Source: Diplonema papillatum (taxonomy: Eukaryota > Euglenozoa > Diplonemea > Diplonemida > Diplonemidae). From it: a DNA stretch of 64,000 bases. Positions 1 to 9,892 of the stretch are shown one piece after another. Each line of letters begins with the position of its first letter. Position 1 is the stretch's first letter. Position numbers and translations under genes: made by a program. The notes under the pieces were generated by a model. It saw only the letters and a list, made by a program, of their open reading frames with translations, was not told where the DNA came from and ran no database searches. The stretch lies in contig JAPJBO010000001.1 in NCBI GenBank assembly GCA_030068145.1, forward strand, positions 372,001 through 436,000, given 5' to 3'.

Positions 1-35
1 TTTCCCGGATTTTCCAACAAAATCTCTCTCTAAGA

Positions 36-110
36 GAACCCATTCATGAACGGTCACACGGAGACCCTAAAAACCCCGGAATTTCAAGCGAACTTTAACT
101 CTAAAATGAA
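36..110 (-). repeat. Dispersed repeat family G, copy 1
   Basis: The stretch reads, on the - strand, as a segment that also occurs at about 30,200-30,285 on the + strand, with the shared core GGTCTCCGTGTGACCGTTC and a flanking CGCTTGAAATTCCGGGG. Weaker matches lie near 43,970-44,030, 45,685-45,720 and, inverted, 49,945-49,975. No coding sense is visible. The family is not one I recognise; it is only defined here by its copies. Confidence 0.7.
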
Positions 111-373
111 CCCCCCAGAAAAATCGGGGTTCGCCCCAGCACGGAACCGGCTTGCGCTGCAGCGCACCGCCACTCTTCGCTAAACTGCTCTGAAACAGAG
201 CTGGTGGGGAGAAAAGAGTCGGGCTCGCCTACCCGGCTTGTACACATCACTGTACTGCTCCATCTACTCTCTGCACCACCAGGCTTGGACGAGTCGACCT
301 GACGGCATAAACCCGGGAATACCAGGCGCAGAGCTTTTAGGAAAATCCTAACTTAACCCCTGATAGATGAGAA

Positions 374-590
374 ATACTCGAGGGACTGCTTTGTGCTCGT
401 TTCGACGGAGGCTCGAGGGGGAGAAAACAATGCAACTGCAAAGTGGGTCTTTTTTGTTGAACGCTTACGCCTGCCACTGAACCCAGATTTACCTGTGTTT
501 CATGCGGGCTTCCGCACATTTACCTCCTTTGAGGTTTCACAACTAGCAGTCTCCTCAAGTATTTCCTGCTCAGGCAAAAAAAAAAATTGA
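374..590 (+). repeat. Dispersed repeat family A, copy 1
   Basis: About 215 bp nearly identical to 52,919-53,135, starting AATACTCGAGGGACTGC and including GTGGGTCTTTTTTGTTGAAC. A partial copy lies at 2,878-3,015 and an inverted copy, interrupted by a 2.2 kb insertion, at 21,218-23,653. It contains short open frames in several phases, but frame is not kept between copies, so I read it as non-coding repeat DNA. Confidence 0.85.
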
Positions 591-639
591 AATCCTCGAG
601 CCCCAAGGGTACGCCACACCTTTGTTGTTTTGGTTTGGT

Positions 640-1010
640 CAATCGGGAGCCACTTGACCCGTAGGCCCGTGGGTGGCTCTGCAGTACCGCCGAACAAGTG
701 AAGCTGGGCTCCCGTGCAGCCGACTTCCCCCCCCCCCCCCCCCAAAAGAAACCCCCCGGGTAGTAGCACGGGTGGTCCTGGCTGTGACGAGCTACGAACA
801 GCCGCCTGACAAACCAGACTCACACCGCAGTCCTGTCTGCAGACACTCAGGTTCCACGCTGATGATGGTCCGCCTTATGTGTCCGTGGCTTAAAGGACCG
901 AAACACGGCGCAGACGGGACCAGTGCGGTGTTGAGCACATACCCATTCCAAGCACGTTCTTGCAATCCCCCACGGTACAAGAGCCCGCTGCTCACCCGCC
1001 GGATCCGTTC
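640..1010 (+). repeat. Dispersed repeat family B, copy 1
   Basis: Shares a run containing CGAGCTACGAACAGCCGC, GTCCTGTCTGCAGACACTC and GTGTCCGTGGCTTAAAGGAC with 3,555-3,975, 16,190-16,345, 42,165-42,612 and 55,015-55,195, with a short remnant at 24,183-24,250. It is the most frequent dispersed repeat of the window. No terminal repeats or coding frame common to the copies were seen. Confidence 0.85.
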
Positions 1011-1301
1011 CAGTCGGATCCAGCTGCTGCCCCCGCAGTACTCCCAGGAAAGAAACAATTCGGTTCGCCGGAAACACAAAAAAACCCCCCCACAAGAAAC
1101 GGAGCTGGAGGAGTCCGTGGAAGGTTCGAGGTTCGGTCCTTGAGCCCGCGCCGGGAAGGCGATGCTGTCAAAACGGAAGAAAAAAAGGAGATAGCTCCCA
1201 GGAGTGCAGTGGGCCGGCCAGGGGCCGCAGCAAACAAGACGGTACCGAAGGCGACACCGGCTGCCTGGCGCAACTCGAAGAAAACGGACTCTTTTGGGTT
1301 A

Positions 1302-1812
1302 CTGGGGGGGGTCGAATACAGGAGGTACCTTGAATAGAAGAGGTACCTTGAATACAAGAGGCATTTTGGAAATCTGGAAAAAAGTTGGATTTTTCTTGGT
1401 CCGCATAACAGACCTTTTTCGACGGTTTTCTGGTCGCGATGAGCTCCGATGAAGAGAACCGTGAAAAATAGACCCGGGGACCAATAATTATGTGCGTGGT
1501 TCGTGGATCTTTACCAGATGCGGGGCACCGGGCAACCCACAGGTTTTCAATGAAAAGGACGGGAATCGACCCACTGGTTGGTGACATTTCTTTGCTGGCC
1601 CGTGTAGCAGACCTTTTTCGGCGTATTTGTGCTCGCGTTCAGCTCCGATGAAAAATAGACCCGGGGACCATAAATTACGTGCGTCTTCCAAGAAGACGGG
1701 GGTTCCCGCGGGTTCCGGGTTTGCGGTACTTTTCCTATTTATTTTTTCGGGAAAATTGCAGGATCGGCACGCCGAATACAAGAGGTACCTCTTGTATTCG
1801 ACCCCCCCCCAG
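1302..1812. mobile_element. TA-flanked MITE, pogo/Tc1-type termini
   Basis: The ends are inverted: CTGGGGGGGGTCGAATAC at the left and its complement, with one more G, at the right; both are bordered by TA (1,300-1,301 and 1,813-1,814). The TIR continues inward to a GAGGTACC motif. The 511 bp between hold no transposase; instead they hold two direct copies of a segment with AATAGACCCGGGGACCA (about 1,465-1,495 and 1,650-1,680). The G-run followed by GTCGAATA is also the terminus of the large pogo-like element at 30,381-40,076, so this is probably a non-autonomous relative mobilised by a similar transposase. The superfamily call rests on the TA duplication and termini. Confidence 0.75.
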
Positions 1813-1935
1813 TAACTATCTTGAAATGCTGCACTTTCTTCGTGTAGCAGGGTGTCTTGTAGATGTGCATGGAAAACGCGCGGGTGATCGCATTCTGTAG
1901 ATGTGCATGGAAAAAGCACGGGCGATCTCATTCTT

Positions 1936-2222
1936 TTTACATAAGCGCCAGCTTGAAAGGAACGATGCTGCCCGACAAAGAACAGAAGGGATCCCAAGTG
2001 CTGTAACTACCGAACCACGTGTTGAACGGACGTGAGGTCATGCGGGTCTACCCCTACACGACAAATCACACAAACACAGCAGGTCAAAGTCCTGAGTGAG
2101 AAAACAACACACGGTGGTGTAAGCGAAAAACAAATCAGATTGTGTTTGTGTTGTATTTGCCCCTTACCTCTATATTTCCTCCCTTCCATTCGGAGTCGAA
2201 GCAGCAACGTCGAGTATTTTAT
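1936..2222 (+). repeat. Dispersed repeat family F, copy 1
   Basis: About 290 bp starting TTACATAAGCGCCAGCTTG and ending near CGTCGAGTATTTT. Four more copies occur at 46,042-46,325 and, head to tail, at 50,568-50,815, 50,816-51,108 and 51,109-51,447. Copies differ by small deletions. No TIRs or poly-A tail were found; class unknown. Confidence 0.85.
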
Positions 2223-2877
2223 CGGGCCGTACCGTTAACCGCAACAGGTCTCCTGGCTAAAAGCCTCTGGCCGACAGAACAATGTAGGCAAGAAAAGTTG
2301 GTGAGAAACCGCGCCAACAGTCGTGACTCCGTCGTGGTCCGCAAACTATCCACCCATGTCCACCGCTCCGTTGTCTCAGCGCACAAACCCTGTGGACATT
2401 GCGAAAAACACCTGCGTGAAGCTACGAACCTCCTCCAGGCACTCACCCGCAGAGCACGATCATGACGTTCAAAACCCGCAACGAGGGCGCCGAAGAGGCG
2501 GCAACCACGAGGAAGTGCCGACCAAATCCTAGCTGACACGAACGAACGACGAATTTGCAGCCTGCAACGCAGCAGTCATGCAGTCTGTACGCGCACAAGC
2601 TAGCTGCCAGGAACCCAGCGGAAAGACAACAAGGTGGGCCACTTGACTAATGCACGAGATCAAGTCACCTCCAAGAAAACCCACTGATCACCACAAGCAC
2701 GCACTAAGCTGAACTTCACAAACACAAACAAGCAAAAGGTCGAAAGCCACCAATCTGTACGCCCAGTCGGGGATCGTCGCAAACACAAAACTCGAAGCCC
2801 GGCGCTTCTTATATTTTGAGGGAGGCTTGCGGGGAGAGGGGATGGCAAGCCAAAACAACTCCAAACCGCCATATCTT
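2223..2877. other. Intergenic, nothing recognised
   Basis: No gene, RNA or repeat with another copy in the window was recognised here. Short open frames exist on both strands but show no domain or known motif. Confidence 0.5.
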
Positions 2878-3015
2878 TTTTGTTTGAACGCGTACGCCCG
2901 ACACAAAGTTCAGATTTGCGTGTGTTTTCGTGCGGGCTGCACATTCTCCTCGTCCGTGTCGCAATTTGCAACTCGCGGCCTCCTCGAGCATTTTCCTACA
3001 AAGCACGTGCTCAGA
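2878..3015 (+). repeat. Dispersed repeat family A, partial copy
   Basis: A diverged piece of family A: TTTGAACGCGTACGCCCG followed by the CCTCCTCGAGCATTTTCC and AAAGCACGTGCT segments in the same order as in the full copies. The first half of the family is missing. Confidence 0.65.
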
Positions 3016-3554
3016 GTAGTTCGCGGTGGTTAGTACGGGAACATCTCATTAGTACTAACAATCTTGCGGGTCGCCCTTCAATGCATTGTGCAGGCCAAAA
3101 AGACGCAGCGTGTTTTGGTGGTTGATCAGAATTCCTTACCTGAAAATGACACAGGGTATATACAAGTGGAAAAACGATCAACCGGCACGCACAAACAAAC
3201 CGACGCGCCTGTCTTTTTTTGCACGAGTCTTCGTCGCAGGTTCCCCGCGTGTTCTCGTTGCGACTTTAGTCCTCTTTTCAGTAGTACCAACACGAAAGAG
3301 AACGCTGGCAGCGTGTTTGGGGGATGGTTTTAGCCTAACGATCATATTCACTCACTAACAGGCTAATCCTCCCCCCGGCATGTAAAAACTGCTCTGTTGA
3401 CGTTACTTATACACCAGCCCTGACTCACTAGCCCTGAACATCAAAAACGAATTGCGGGCTACTTTCTTCGCGTTCTTTTGGGGACTGACGGTGTTGCGTG
3501 TCGCCCTACAAGACATGCTTTGGTTGTTGCATGCGGTTGAGAAATTGGTATCCA

Positions 3555-3975
3555 CTAGACCCGCAGGCCCGTGGCTCTGCTGTGTCGCCGAACGCGTGAA
3601 GCTTGACTCCCGTGAAACAGGCTTTCCCCAGCACACCTGTTACTTGGGTTAAGCGGGGAGGCAGCGACCCCCCCCGGGGGACTGCTCCCCCCCTTCTCAC
3701 CCGAGACGGATTAGCCTGTGCTCTCGTAGCATGGATGGTCTTGGCTGTGACGAGCTACGAACAGCCGCTGTCAACCAGACTCACACCGCTGTCCTGTCTG
3801 CAGACACTCAAGGTTCCGCACTGATGATGGTCCACTTCAAGTGTCCGTGGCTGAAAGGACCGAACCACAGTGCAGACAGGACCAATGCCATGTTGAGCAC
3901 TTATCCATTCTAAACACGTTCTTCCTAATCCCCCCCTCATCAAAAAAGTCTGGAAACCAACTCTGGTCGTCGGAG
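3555..3975 (+). repeat. Dispersed repeat family B, copy 2
   Basis: Closely follows 640-1,010: CCGTGGCTCTGCTGTGTCGCC, CGAGCTACGAACAGCCGC, CTGTCTGCAGACACTC and the final TTGAGCACTTATCCATTC block. It is preceded (3,016-3,554) by sequence with no recognised content. Confidence 0.85.
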
Positions 3976-4859
3976 GAAAAGTAACAGAGACCAAGCAACT
4001 TCCTGAAAACGGTAGAGCCTGCCAAGAATGAGCACACCACCCCTGGTTGGGCTAGTCTGACACCCACTGTCGTCGGGGGAAAAGGAAGGGGGGAAAAAAT
4101 AGAAAGAAATGCCACCCACAAGCAACCCCCCACTGGTAGAGAAGACCTGGCCAAAAGGAAGCAACCGCCTCTGGGTGGGCTAGCCTGGTACTCGCCGCCA
4201 TTGCCGAGGTTTGTATTGGCCTTTGCAAACTGCAGAAGCTTTCTACAGTCCGTTGAAAACTTGGCCGGCTTGTTGTAGACCCGTTAGTACGTGGTACCTT
4301 TCGGCACGAGAGGCACCCATACTTCTCTCGATTTCAAGTTGCAGCAGATGCCGCATACCGAAGCCAACTAGCACTGCGTGGTCATGGTTTAGAGATTCAT
4401 CATGCGCTGCATTAGGATAAGGCTGAGGGGACAACTCCTTGGTATTTCCTACAGCGCGTTTTTCTGCTCTGCGAGCCCAGTGGCTGCCTCTCCAGCGTGT
4501 CCTGTGTCCTTATGGAAGCTAGTTGGATGTTTCCAGTGTGGTTTTAATCTGAACAAAAGCAGGATACAAGCAACTACGACGAAGTGCTAATACTTTATCT
4601 GAACCCTCCAGGGTCCCTCCTCCCCCAGATTTGTTTTGTTGAGGAAATCCGGCTGCTTCGGCAGAACACTATATGCGCGCGCACAACCACACACACACAC
4701 ACACACCCACTGGGCTAGATTCCGCTCAGGGGTTACCATTACTGAGATCACACTCGCACACCCACACACGTCCACACATCAAGATGCAGCACCTTTCAAC
4801 ATTGCACACCAGATCTTTTGCAGTGCACCGTGGGGCAAAGGCGAGAAGCCTGCACGGTA
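3976..4859. other. Intergenic with CA-rich microsatellite
   Basis: No gene recognised. About 4,686-4,775 is rich in CA dinucleotides (two CACACACA runs separated by unique sequence). The block at 4,210-4,440 was examined for a large-subunit rRNA match and none was convincing. Confidence 0.5.
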
Positions 4860-5325
4860 GCGTCCAGCCTCAGAAGCCGGAATAGTGTACCCGAGGTACG
4901 TCCCAAAAAGCAGGTGTGCTACAGTCCAACCCAAACCGGTGTGTGCAATGCACACCCGAAAAGCGGGTGTGGCACCCGCTTTTGAGCTTCAGCTTTGTCC
5001 AGCTTTTAGCCTCGGCTTGGGCTCCCGGTGTGGGCGGCGAGTGGAGCGACCCTGCACGGTGGAGTTCAGCCGCCAGCTGGTGCTGAAGATGGTATGCACC
5101 CCGAAAACGGCGAGCCAACGGTACACCCGAAGAGCGGGAGTGGCAACCGCTTTTTAGCTCCAGCTTTATCCAGCTTTTTAGTCCTCGGTTTGGACTCCCG
5201 GGCGGCGCGTGGAGCGTCCCTGCACGGTGGAGTTCAGCCGGTGTAAGCTGGTGCTGAAGATGGTATGCGCCCCGAAAACGGTGAGCCAACTGTGCACCCG
5301 AAAAATCGGGTGCGATGACCCGCTT
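4860..5325. repeat. Tandem repeat, roughly 2.5 copies with CACCCGCTTTT hairpin motif
   Basis: Copies of a 160-190 bp unit lie head to tail. Each carries GCGGGTGT...ACCCGCTTTT (an inverted motif), CCAGCTTTxTCCAGCTTTT, CCTGCACGGTGGAGTTCAGC and GGTGCTGAAGATGGTATGC. Diverged relatives are at about 8,148-8,300 and 16,720-16,930. No coding potential is conserved across copies. Confidence 0.75.
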
Positions 5326-5334
5326 TTTTCGCGT

Positions 5335-5400
5335 TGACAATGCATCGTTGGGCACTTAAACTCAGTAGTGGCAGCGTACTACATGAAACTTACCAAAGCA
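5335..5400 (+). repeat. Short conserved element, ACTTACC motif (copy 1)
   Basis: The 3' part, running from GGCAGCGTACTACATG to AAACTTACCAAAGCAG, is identical to 58,275-58,306, while the 5' parts are more diverged (about 70 bp in all). The ACTTACC heptamer resembles the 5' end of U1 snRNA, but no U1 stem-loops follow, so this is listed only as a repeat. Confidence 0.55.
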
Positions 5401-5416
5401 GTAGCCAAATTTCTGA

Positions 5417-5450
5417 AGCCCGGCCCCAGCTTAGCATCTGGGGCCGGGCT
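5417..5450. other. Perfect 12 bp GC hairpin
   Basis: AGCCCGGCCCCA is followed after a 10 nt loop by its exact complement TGGGGCCGGGCT. It lies 17 nt after the ACTTACC element. It could be an RNA fold or a processing or termination signal; no T-run follows. Confidence 0.7.
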
Positions 5451-5818
5451 CTACCGTGTGACCTCCTCATCGCACCACCTCCTGAATAATGTCTGAAAGT
5501 GATCGCGTGCCTGCAACCCACGGCGTATGGTTACAAACACACAGCACACACGCCCACATACACACGCCTCTCGAAGGGAAGAAAGTACCGTACCACGACT
5601 AAACGGGTCATGCACACAGTAAGCGTCATCAAGGCTGCTATTTCACATTTCTTGCGGCCATCACGGGCGGTGGTCAGGTGCAAAAATACTATTTATTCGG
5701 CTTCTTCTGATGAGGGTGAGGAGGGGGCTCCTGAGTACCGTGCACCCCGGACTTCAGCAACCATATTAGAAGTCAATGCGGGTGTGACAAAGTGCGGAAG
5801 TGGCCACTCCCGCATTGA

Positions 5819-6462
5819 GGGAGTGGCACTCCCGCATTGAGGGAGTGGCACTCCCGCATTGAGGGGTCCCCCGCATTGAGGGAGTGGCACTCCCGCATTG
5901 AGGGAGTGGCACTCCCGCATTGAGGGAGTGGCACTCCCGCATTGAGGGGTCCCCCGCATTGAGGGAGTGGCACTCCCGCATTGAGGGAGTGGCACTCCCG
6001 CATTGAGGGAGTGGCACTCCCGCATTGAGGGGTCCCCCGCATTGAGGGAGTGGCACTCCCGCATTGAGGGAGTGGCACTCCCGCATTGAGGGGTCCCCCG
6101 CATTGAGGGAGTGGCACTCCCGCATTGAGGGGTCCCCCGCATTGAGGGAGTGGCACTCCCGCATTGAGGGGTCCCCCGCATTGAGGGAGTGGCACTCCCG
6201 CATTGAGGGAGTGGCACTCCCGCATTGAGGGGTCCCCCGCATTGAGGGGTCCCCCGCATTGAGGGAGTGGCACTCCCGCATTGAGGGGTCCCCCGCATTG
6301 AGGGAGTGGCACTCCCGCATTGAGGGAGTGGCACTCCCGCATTGAGGGGTCCCCCGCATTGAGGGAGTGGCACTCCCGCATTGAGGGGTCCCCCGCATTG
6401 AGGGAGTGGCACTCCCGCATTGAGGGGTCCCCCGCATTGAGGGAGTGGCACTCCCGCATTGA
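5819..6462. repeat. Minisatellite of two palindromic unit types (32 units)
   Basis: Thirty-two head-to-tail units end in CGCATTGA. Twenty long units (22 bp) begin GGGAGTGGCACTCCC and twelve short units (17 bp) begin GGGGTCCCC. Each head is a palindrome. The order, L long and S short, is LLS LLLS LLLS LLS LS LS LLSS LS LLS LS LS L. The total, 20 x 22 + 12 x 17 = 644 bp, matches the span. It is open in all three - strand frames, an artefact of the missing stop trinucleotide rather than coding. Flanks carry further inverted GGAGTGG / CCACTCC motifs (5,800-5,815 and 6,497-6,520). Confidence 0.95.
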
Positions 6463-6719
6463 GGGAGTGAGGCCGACCGTACAAACGACCGCAAAACCAC
6501 TCCCGCAATCCGGAGTGGGAGTCCGGGGTGTGGTCGTAGAGTCGCCAACTGCGCTCACTCACTCTATGAGCCCACGTACCGCGCCCTCCGTTGTGACTGG
6601 GGAAGCTTCAGGCATGGGAGGATATTTTGTGCGTCAAATCGACTAGTACGCCCCGCATGTTTTCGCTCACCCCTTTTTGAAGGAACCGAATCATGTTTTT
6701 TGCCCTGACACGCAGGCCA

Positions 6720-7370
6720 GAACTGCGGAAGGCAGGGTGGGAGTGTCTGGTGGGGATTGCCAAGGCAAAGCGCGCACGGCTTGAACCCGGGGGCGGTGCG
6801 TATAAGTCGATCTTTGAGTGCGTGAGCCCCTCCGAAGAAAGGTCCATCACACTGGTTCCAGGCTACTTAGCCCAGGTCTCTGGGTCGCGTCCCCCTCCTT
6901 CTCTTGGTCGCCTGGTCTTGCGTCCTGTTGGTCCGTCCGGGCTGGTCGCTTCGCGCTTCCCCTTCGTCTTGCACCACCTCGTCTCCACTCCCTGCCTCAC
7001 GGGCTTCTTCGGTACCCCTGCGGTGCGGCTGCGACACCGCCCCGTGTTCCAGAACTGCGGAAGGCAGGGTGGGAGTGTCTGGTGGGGATCGCCAAGGCAA
7101 AGCGCGCACGGCTTGAACCCGGGCGGTGCGTGTAAGTCGATCTTTGAGTGCGTGAGCCCCTCCGAAGAAAGGTTCATCACACTAGTTCCAGGCTACTTAG
7201 CCCGGGTCTCTGGGTCGCGTCCCCCTCCTTCTCTTGGTCGCCTGGTCTTGCGTCTTGTTGGTCCGTCCGGGCTGGTCGCTTCGCGCTTCCCCTTCGTCTT
7301 GCCATCACCTCCCTCTTCTTCAGTACCCGGGCGGTGCGGCTGCGACACCGCCCCGTGTTCCAGAACTGCG
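6720..7370. repeat. Two-copy tandem duplication, about 332 and 311 bp units
   Basis: GAACTGCGGAAGGCAGGG begins copies at 6,720 and 7,052, and GAACTGCGTGG follows at 7,363. The copies are nearly identical and differ by small indels and one internal deletion in the second. A 305-codon open frame crosses both, but the copies lie in different frames for part of their length, which argues against a protein. Confidence 0.85.
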
Positions 7371-7619
7371 TGGCATTCTTGTTTGTTATCACGGCCTCGG
7401 CATTTGATTTCCCAGGCCCCATGGTGCGTACCGCAGCAGGAGCAGCGAGCGCCCCGAAGGATTTGTTCCAAGCAGCAAACGGATTGGCCACGTCCCTGGC
7501 CTTTTAGCCAACATGTGAGGAAACTGATCAATTGCCAAGGGGGGAGAAAAGCCGTGTTTTGCTGCCCTCTTAGTCGGGAAGTAGTAGTCCTCTACATCCA
7601 AGGACCTTGAACGACTAAG

Positions 7620-7745
7620 CCCCCGTACACCCGAGGGAGTAGGAGAAAGAAGAAATTCGTAGTTTTATTTTATAGAAAGAAAAAACTAGAGTTTTTCGTT
7701 GACCGCACAATCGTGAACCCAAAACCTGGACGTGGTTTCAGGCGA
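7620..7745 (+). repeat. Dispersed repeat family D, copy 1
   Basis: Shares AGTAGGAGAAAG, TTTTCGTTGACCGCAC and the CCTGGACGT(G/A)GTTTCAGG end with 40,372-40,473. The copies differ by an insertion of A/T-rich sequence in this one. Confidence 0.75.
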
Positions 7746-8635
7746 CTGCAGGCTGCAGCCTCGTGTTGTAGCCGTGCTTTGCTGAAGGGACCTGGTCAAC
7801 CTCCTCATCACCACAGGGGAAAAACTTTTCGCGACCCAGTTTGGATAGCGAAGCAAGAGTTCGCAACCACGACGACGCGATGTGTACTAACAGCAGTCAG
7901 TGGCAACAGTCTATCGTGGCAGATTGTTAGCAAGTTCAAACTACTGATACGACTAGACACCGTCTAGGTACCCAGATATAGCAGAAGATCGGGAAGCATT
8001 CTGGCCAACATAGCAATTTTGGTCAGCAATCTTGTAAGAGTTGTGCGTTGATGGGAACCTTATCGTCTGCTATGAACTCACGTATCGCCCGAACAGTTGC
8101 ATTGGAAGAAACCTTTCCAGAACGGTCGCACATGAACTCGACAAAGCCAGCAAGGTGAAGTCCAGCCGGAGTTGTGGACGGAGTGCGAGATACACCCGAA
8201 ACCCGGATGTGCTGTACCCAGAGCGCGGGAAAATGTCACCGGGAAAGCGGGGTGTGACACCCGCGTTTTACCTCCAGCTGCCGAGGCCGGACTTCACCAT
8301 GATCACCGTCAAACCCAACACAGGACCGACCCCCCCTTCAACTAAGGTTTTCCCCCCATGTGAAGCAGGTCCTGCCTAAACATGAACCTCAGACTTTCTC
8401 CCCCAGATTCTCTGCCCCAGCCCTTAACAACTATGATTGGGGTCAAACCCCTCCCCCCCCCCCACCGACTTCTTCACGGCGCCACAATTCCAACCATTAT
8501 ACCGTGACAACATAAAGAACCCCCGAAAGACCGTCACTAAGACACGAAACGACGCTTTAAACAAGAAGTGTTGTCGACAACAACAGTAAGAAGAGCAAGA
8601 AGGAAACAAATCTACGAACATCCTCGAAGAAAACT
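7746..8635. other. Intergenic, mostly unrecognised
   Basis: No gene was recognised. About 8,148-8,300 is a diverged relative of the 4,860-5,325 tandem repeat (ACACCCGAAACCCGG..., TGACACCCGCGTTTTACC). The rest shows nothing I can identify. Confidence 0.5.
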
Positions 8636-8700
8636 TGATGCTAGCATCGAGCATACGCAAGAGGCTGGATTCTGTCCAAGCACCAAACTCATTTCCCCTG
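8636..8700 (+). repeat. Dispersed repeat family C, diverged copy
   Basis: The GATGCTAGCATC start and the overall order match 16,420-16,497 and 56,714-56,783, but this copy is more diverged at its 3' half. Confidence 0.6.
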
Positions 8701-8726
8701 GGAGGCCTTTACCCTGTACACGCGAA

Positions 8727-8840
8727 GAACAGCGCAATGCTGGACAAACATTCCTTATTAAACATGGTCAATGCTGGACAAACATTTTGTAGTGAACATG
8801 ATCAATGCCGAACGAACGTTGTATTTAGTGAACATGATCG
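8727..8840. repeat. Short tandem repeat, about 35 bp x 3
   Basis: CAATGCTGGACAAACATT occurs twice and a diverged CAATGCCGAACGAACGTT once, each followed by a TTAGTGAACATG-like block. Confidence 0.8.
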
Positions 8841-8904
8841 GCCCGCGGTGCTGGTTTCCAGTCTTTGTAGCGAAGCCGGTGCATCCCTCCTTGTAGACCG
8901 TGCC

Positions 8905-9075
8905 ATACCCCGGTATACCGTGAAAGAGCAACCGGCAGGAGTACTATGCAGCTCCAAGAAGCAGGAATGCACCTGGTAAACCGTGGTATAACGCGCTGGA
9001 CCGCGATCGTTTGAGGTTAGATTGCAAATAGTCTGCGGTGAAAATGCGCTGCAGTTCCGGGATTGCTCTGAGATG
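8905..9075 (+). repeat. Dispersed repeat family E, copy 1 (diverged)
   Basis: It carries the ACTATGCAGCTCCAAG block, an AACCGTGGTAT block, then GATTGCAAATAGTCTGCGG and a second TGCAG. Other copies show the core as ATGCAaAATATCTGTgGCGATgGtCTGCAT. This copy is among the least well preserved. Confidence 0.6.
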
Positions 9076-9514
9076 CTTGGCGGCATCGAAACAGAGCGAC
9101 AAATCAACAACCCTCGAACTCAACACGTCTCCGCGCGTGACTCTACATTGTTCTGTCGGCCACAGGCGTTTAGCCTAGGAGACCTATTGCGGTTAGCGCT
9201 AAGGCCCGTTGCAAGAGAATGGGATCACCGTGTTGGTTCCATGCACTCCACAAGACGCCTTCAACGCGAAGATAGTGCAGCTTTCCAGCACAGTTAACCC
9301 TGTCCTCGTGTGACTCGTTTCGAGGATCAACCGGTAAGGGAAGTCGGCAAACTGGATCCACAAGCTTCGCGTAAAAGGATTGGTCTCAAGAAGGCACCCC
9401 GACTTCGCCGGCCTTTCCAAAGTGAAATTCTGCTTGGAACTCGAGGTTGTCGGAGTCTTCGGGGCGGCCTTCGGCAATTGGATCTCCTCTTCTATCCGAA
9501 GCTTGTGTGTTACT

Positions 9515-9530
9515 CATTTGCATGCAAATG
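9515..9530. other. 16 bp perfect palindrome with paired octamers
   Basis: CATTTGCATGCAAATG is its own reverse complement and overlaps two inverted ATTTGCAT octamers. It lies between two copies of GAAGCTTGTGTGTT, 35 bp upstream of the left end of the DIRS-like element. No role is assigned. Confidence 0.8.
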
Positions 9531-9564
9531 ACTCCCACTAACGCAACAAGAAGAAGCTTGTGTG

Positions 9565-9774
9565 TTTTTATTTCTGGGACAACCTCTACCTATTAGAACG
9601 GTCCGTTCTCCTTGAACTTTCGGAAATCCTCAAGTCTGCGATGGGATGAATCGGAGCGGTTTCGCGACGCTAGTCTCGCAGGCCTGCGAGCGCGGTGTCA
9701 CGTGCGCTATCGCACGACGCTAAACCCGCATCCGACCTTGAGGTCTCCGAGCCGTCCGCCTAGGTTCTTCACCC
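9565..9774 (-). repeat. Split direct repeat B, outer copy
   Basis: 210 bp from TTTTTATTTCTGGGACAACC to TTCTTCACCC, repeated without visible difference at 11,417-11,626. It forms the 3' terminus of the DIRS-like element. Confidence 0.9.
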
Positions 9775-9892
9775 TGGAGAAGGCGGCGCAAGGACATGGC
9801 CCAACGACGGTGTGGAAACATCGTCCGTTCACGTAGGCAAATGGCCTCATGGCGACGTGTAAACGTTGCCTGACCACGCGAACTCGAAAGCT

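Noticed and set aside
4210-4440. LSU rRNA sarcin-ricin region
   Set aside because: CACGAGAGG looks like part of AGTACGAGAGGAAC, but neighbouring LSU sequence does not match.
5335-5400. U1 snRNA gene
   Set aside because: The ACTTACC heptamer is there, but the stem-loops and Sm site of U1 are not.
5819-6462. CRISPR-like array
   Set aside because: Units are 17-22 bp, directly abutting and lacking variable spacers, and the genome is eukaryotic.
5693-6562. Three long overlapping - strand frames of 260-289 codons
   Set aside because: They run through the palindromic minisatellite in all three phases because the unit lacks stop trinucleotides in that direction; no composition or motif supports a protein.
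6693-7610. 305-codon + strand frame
   Set aside because: It spans a tandem duplication whose two copies are in different frames for part of their length.
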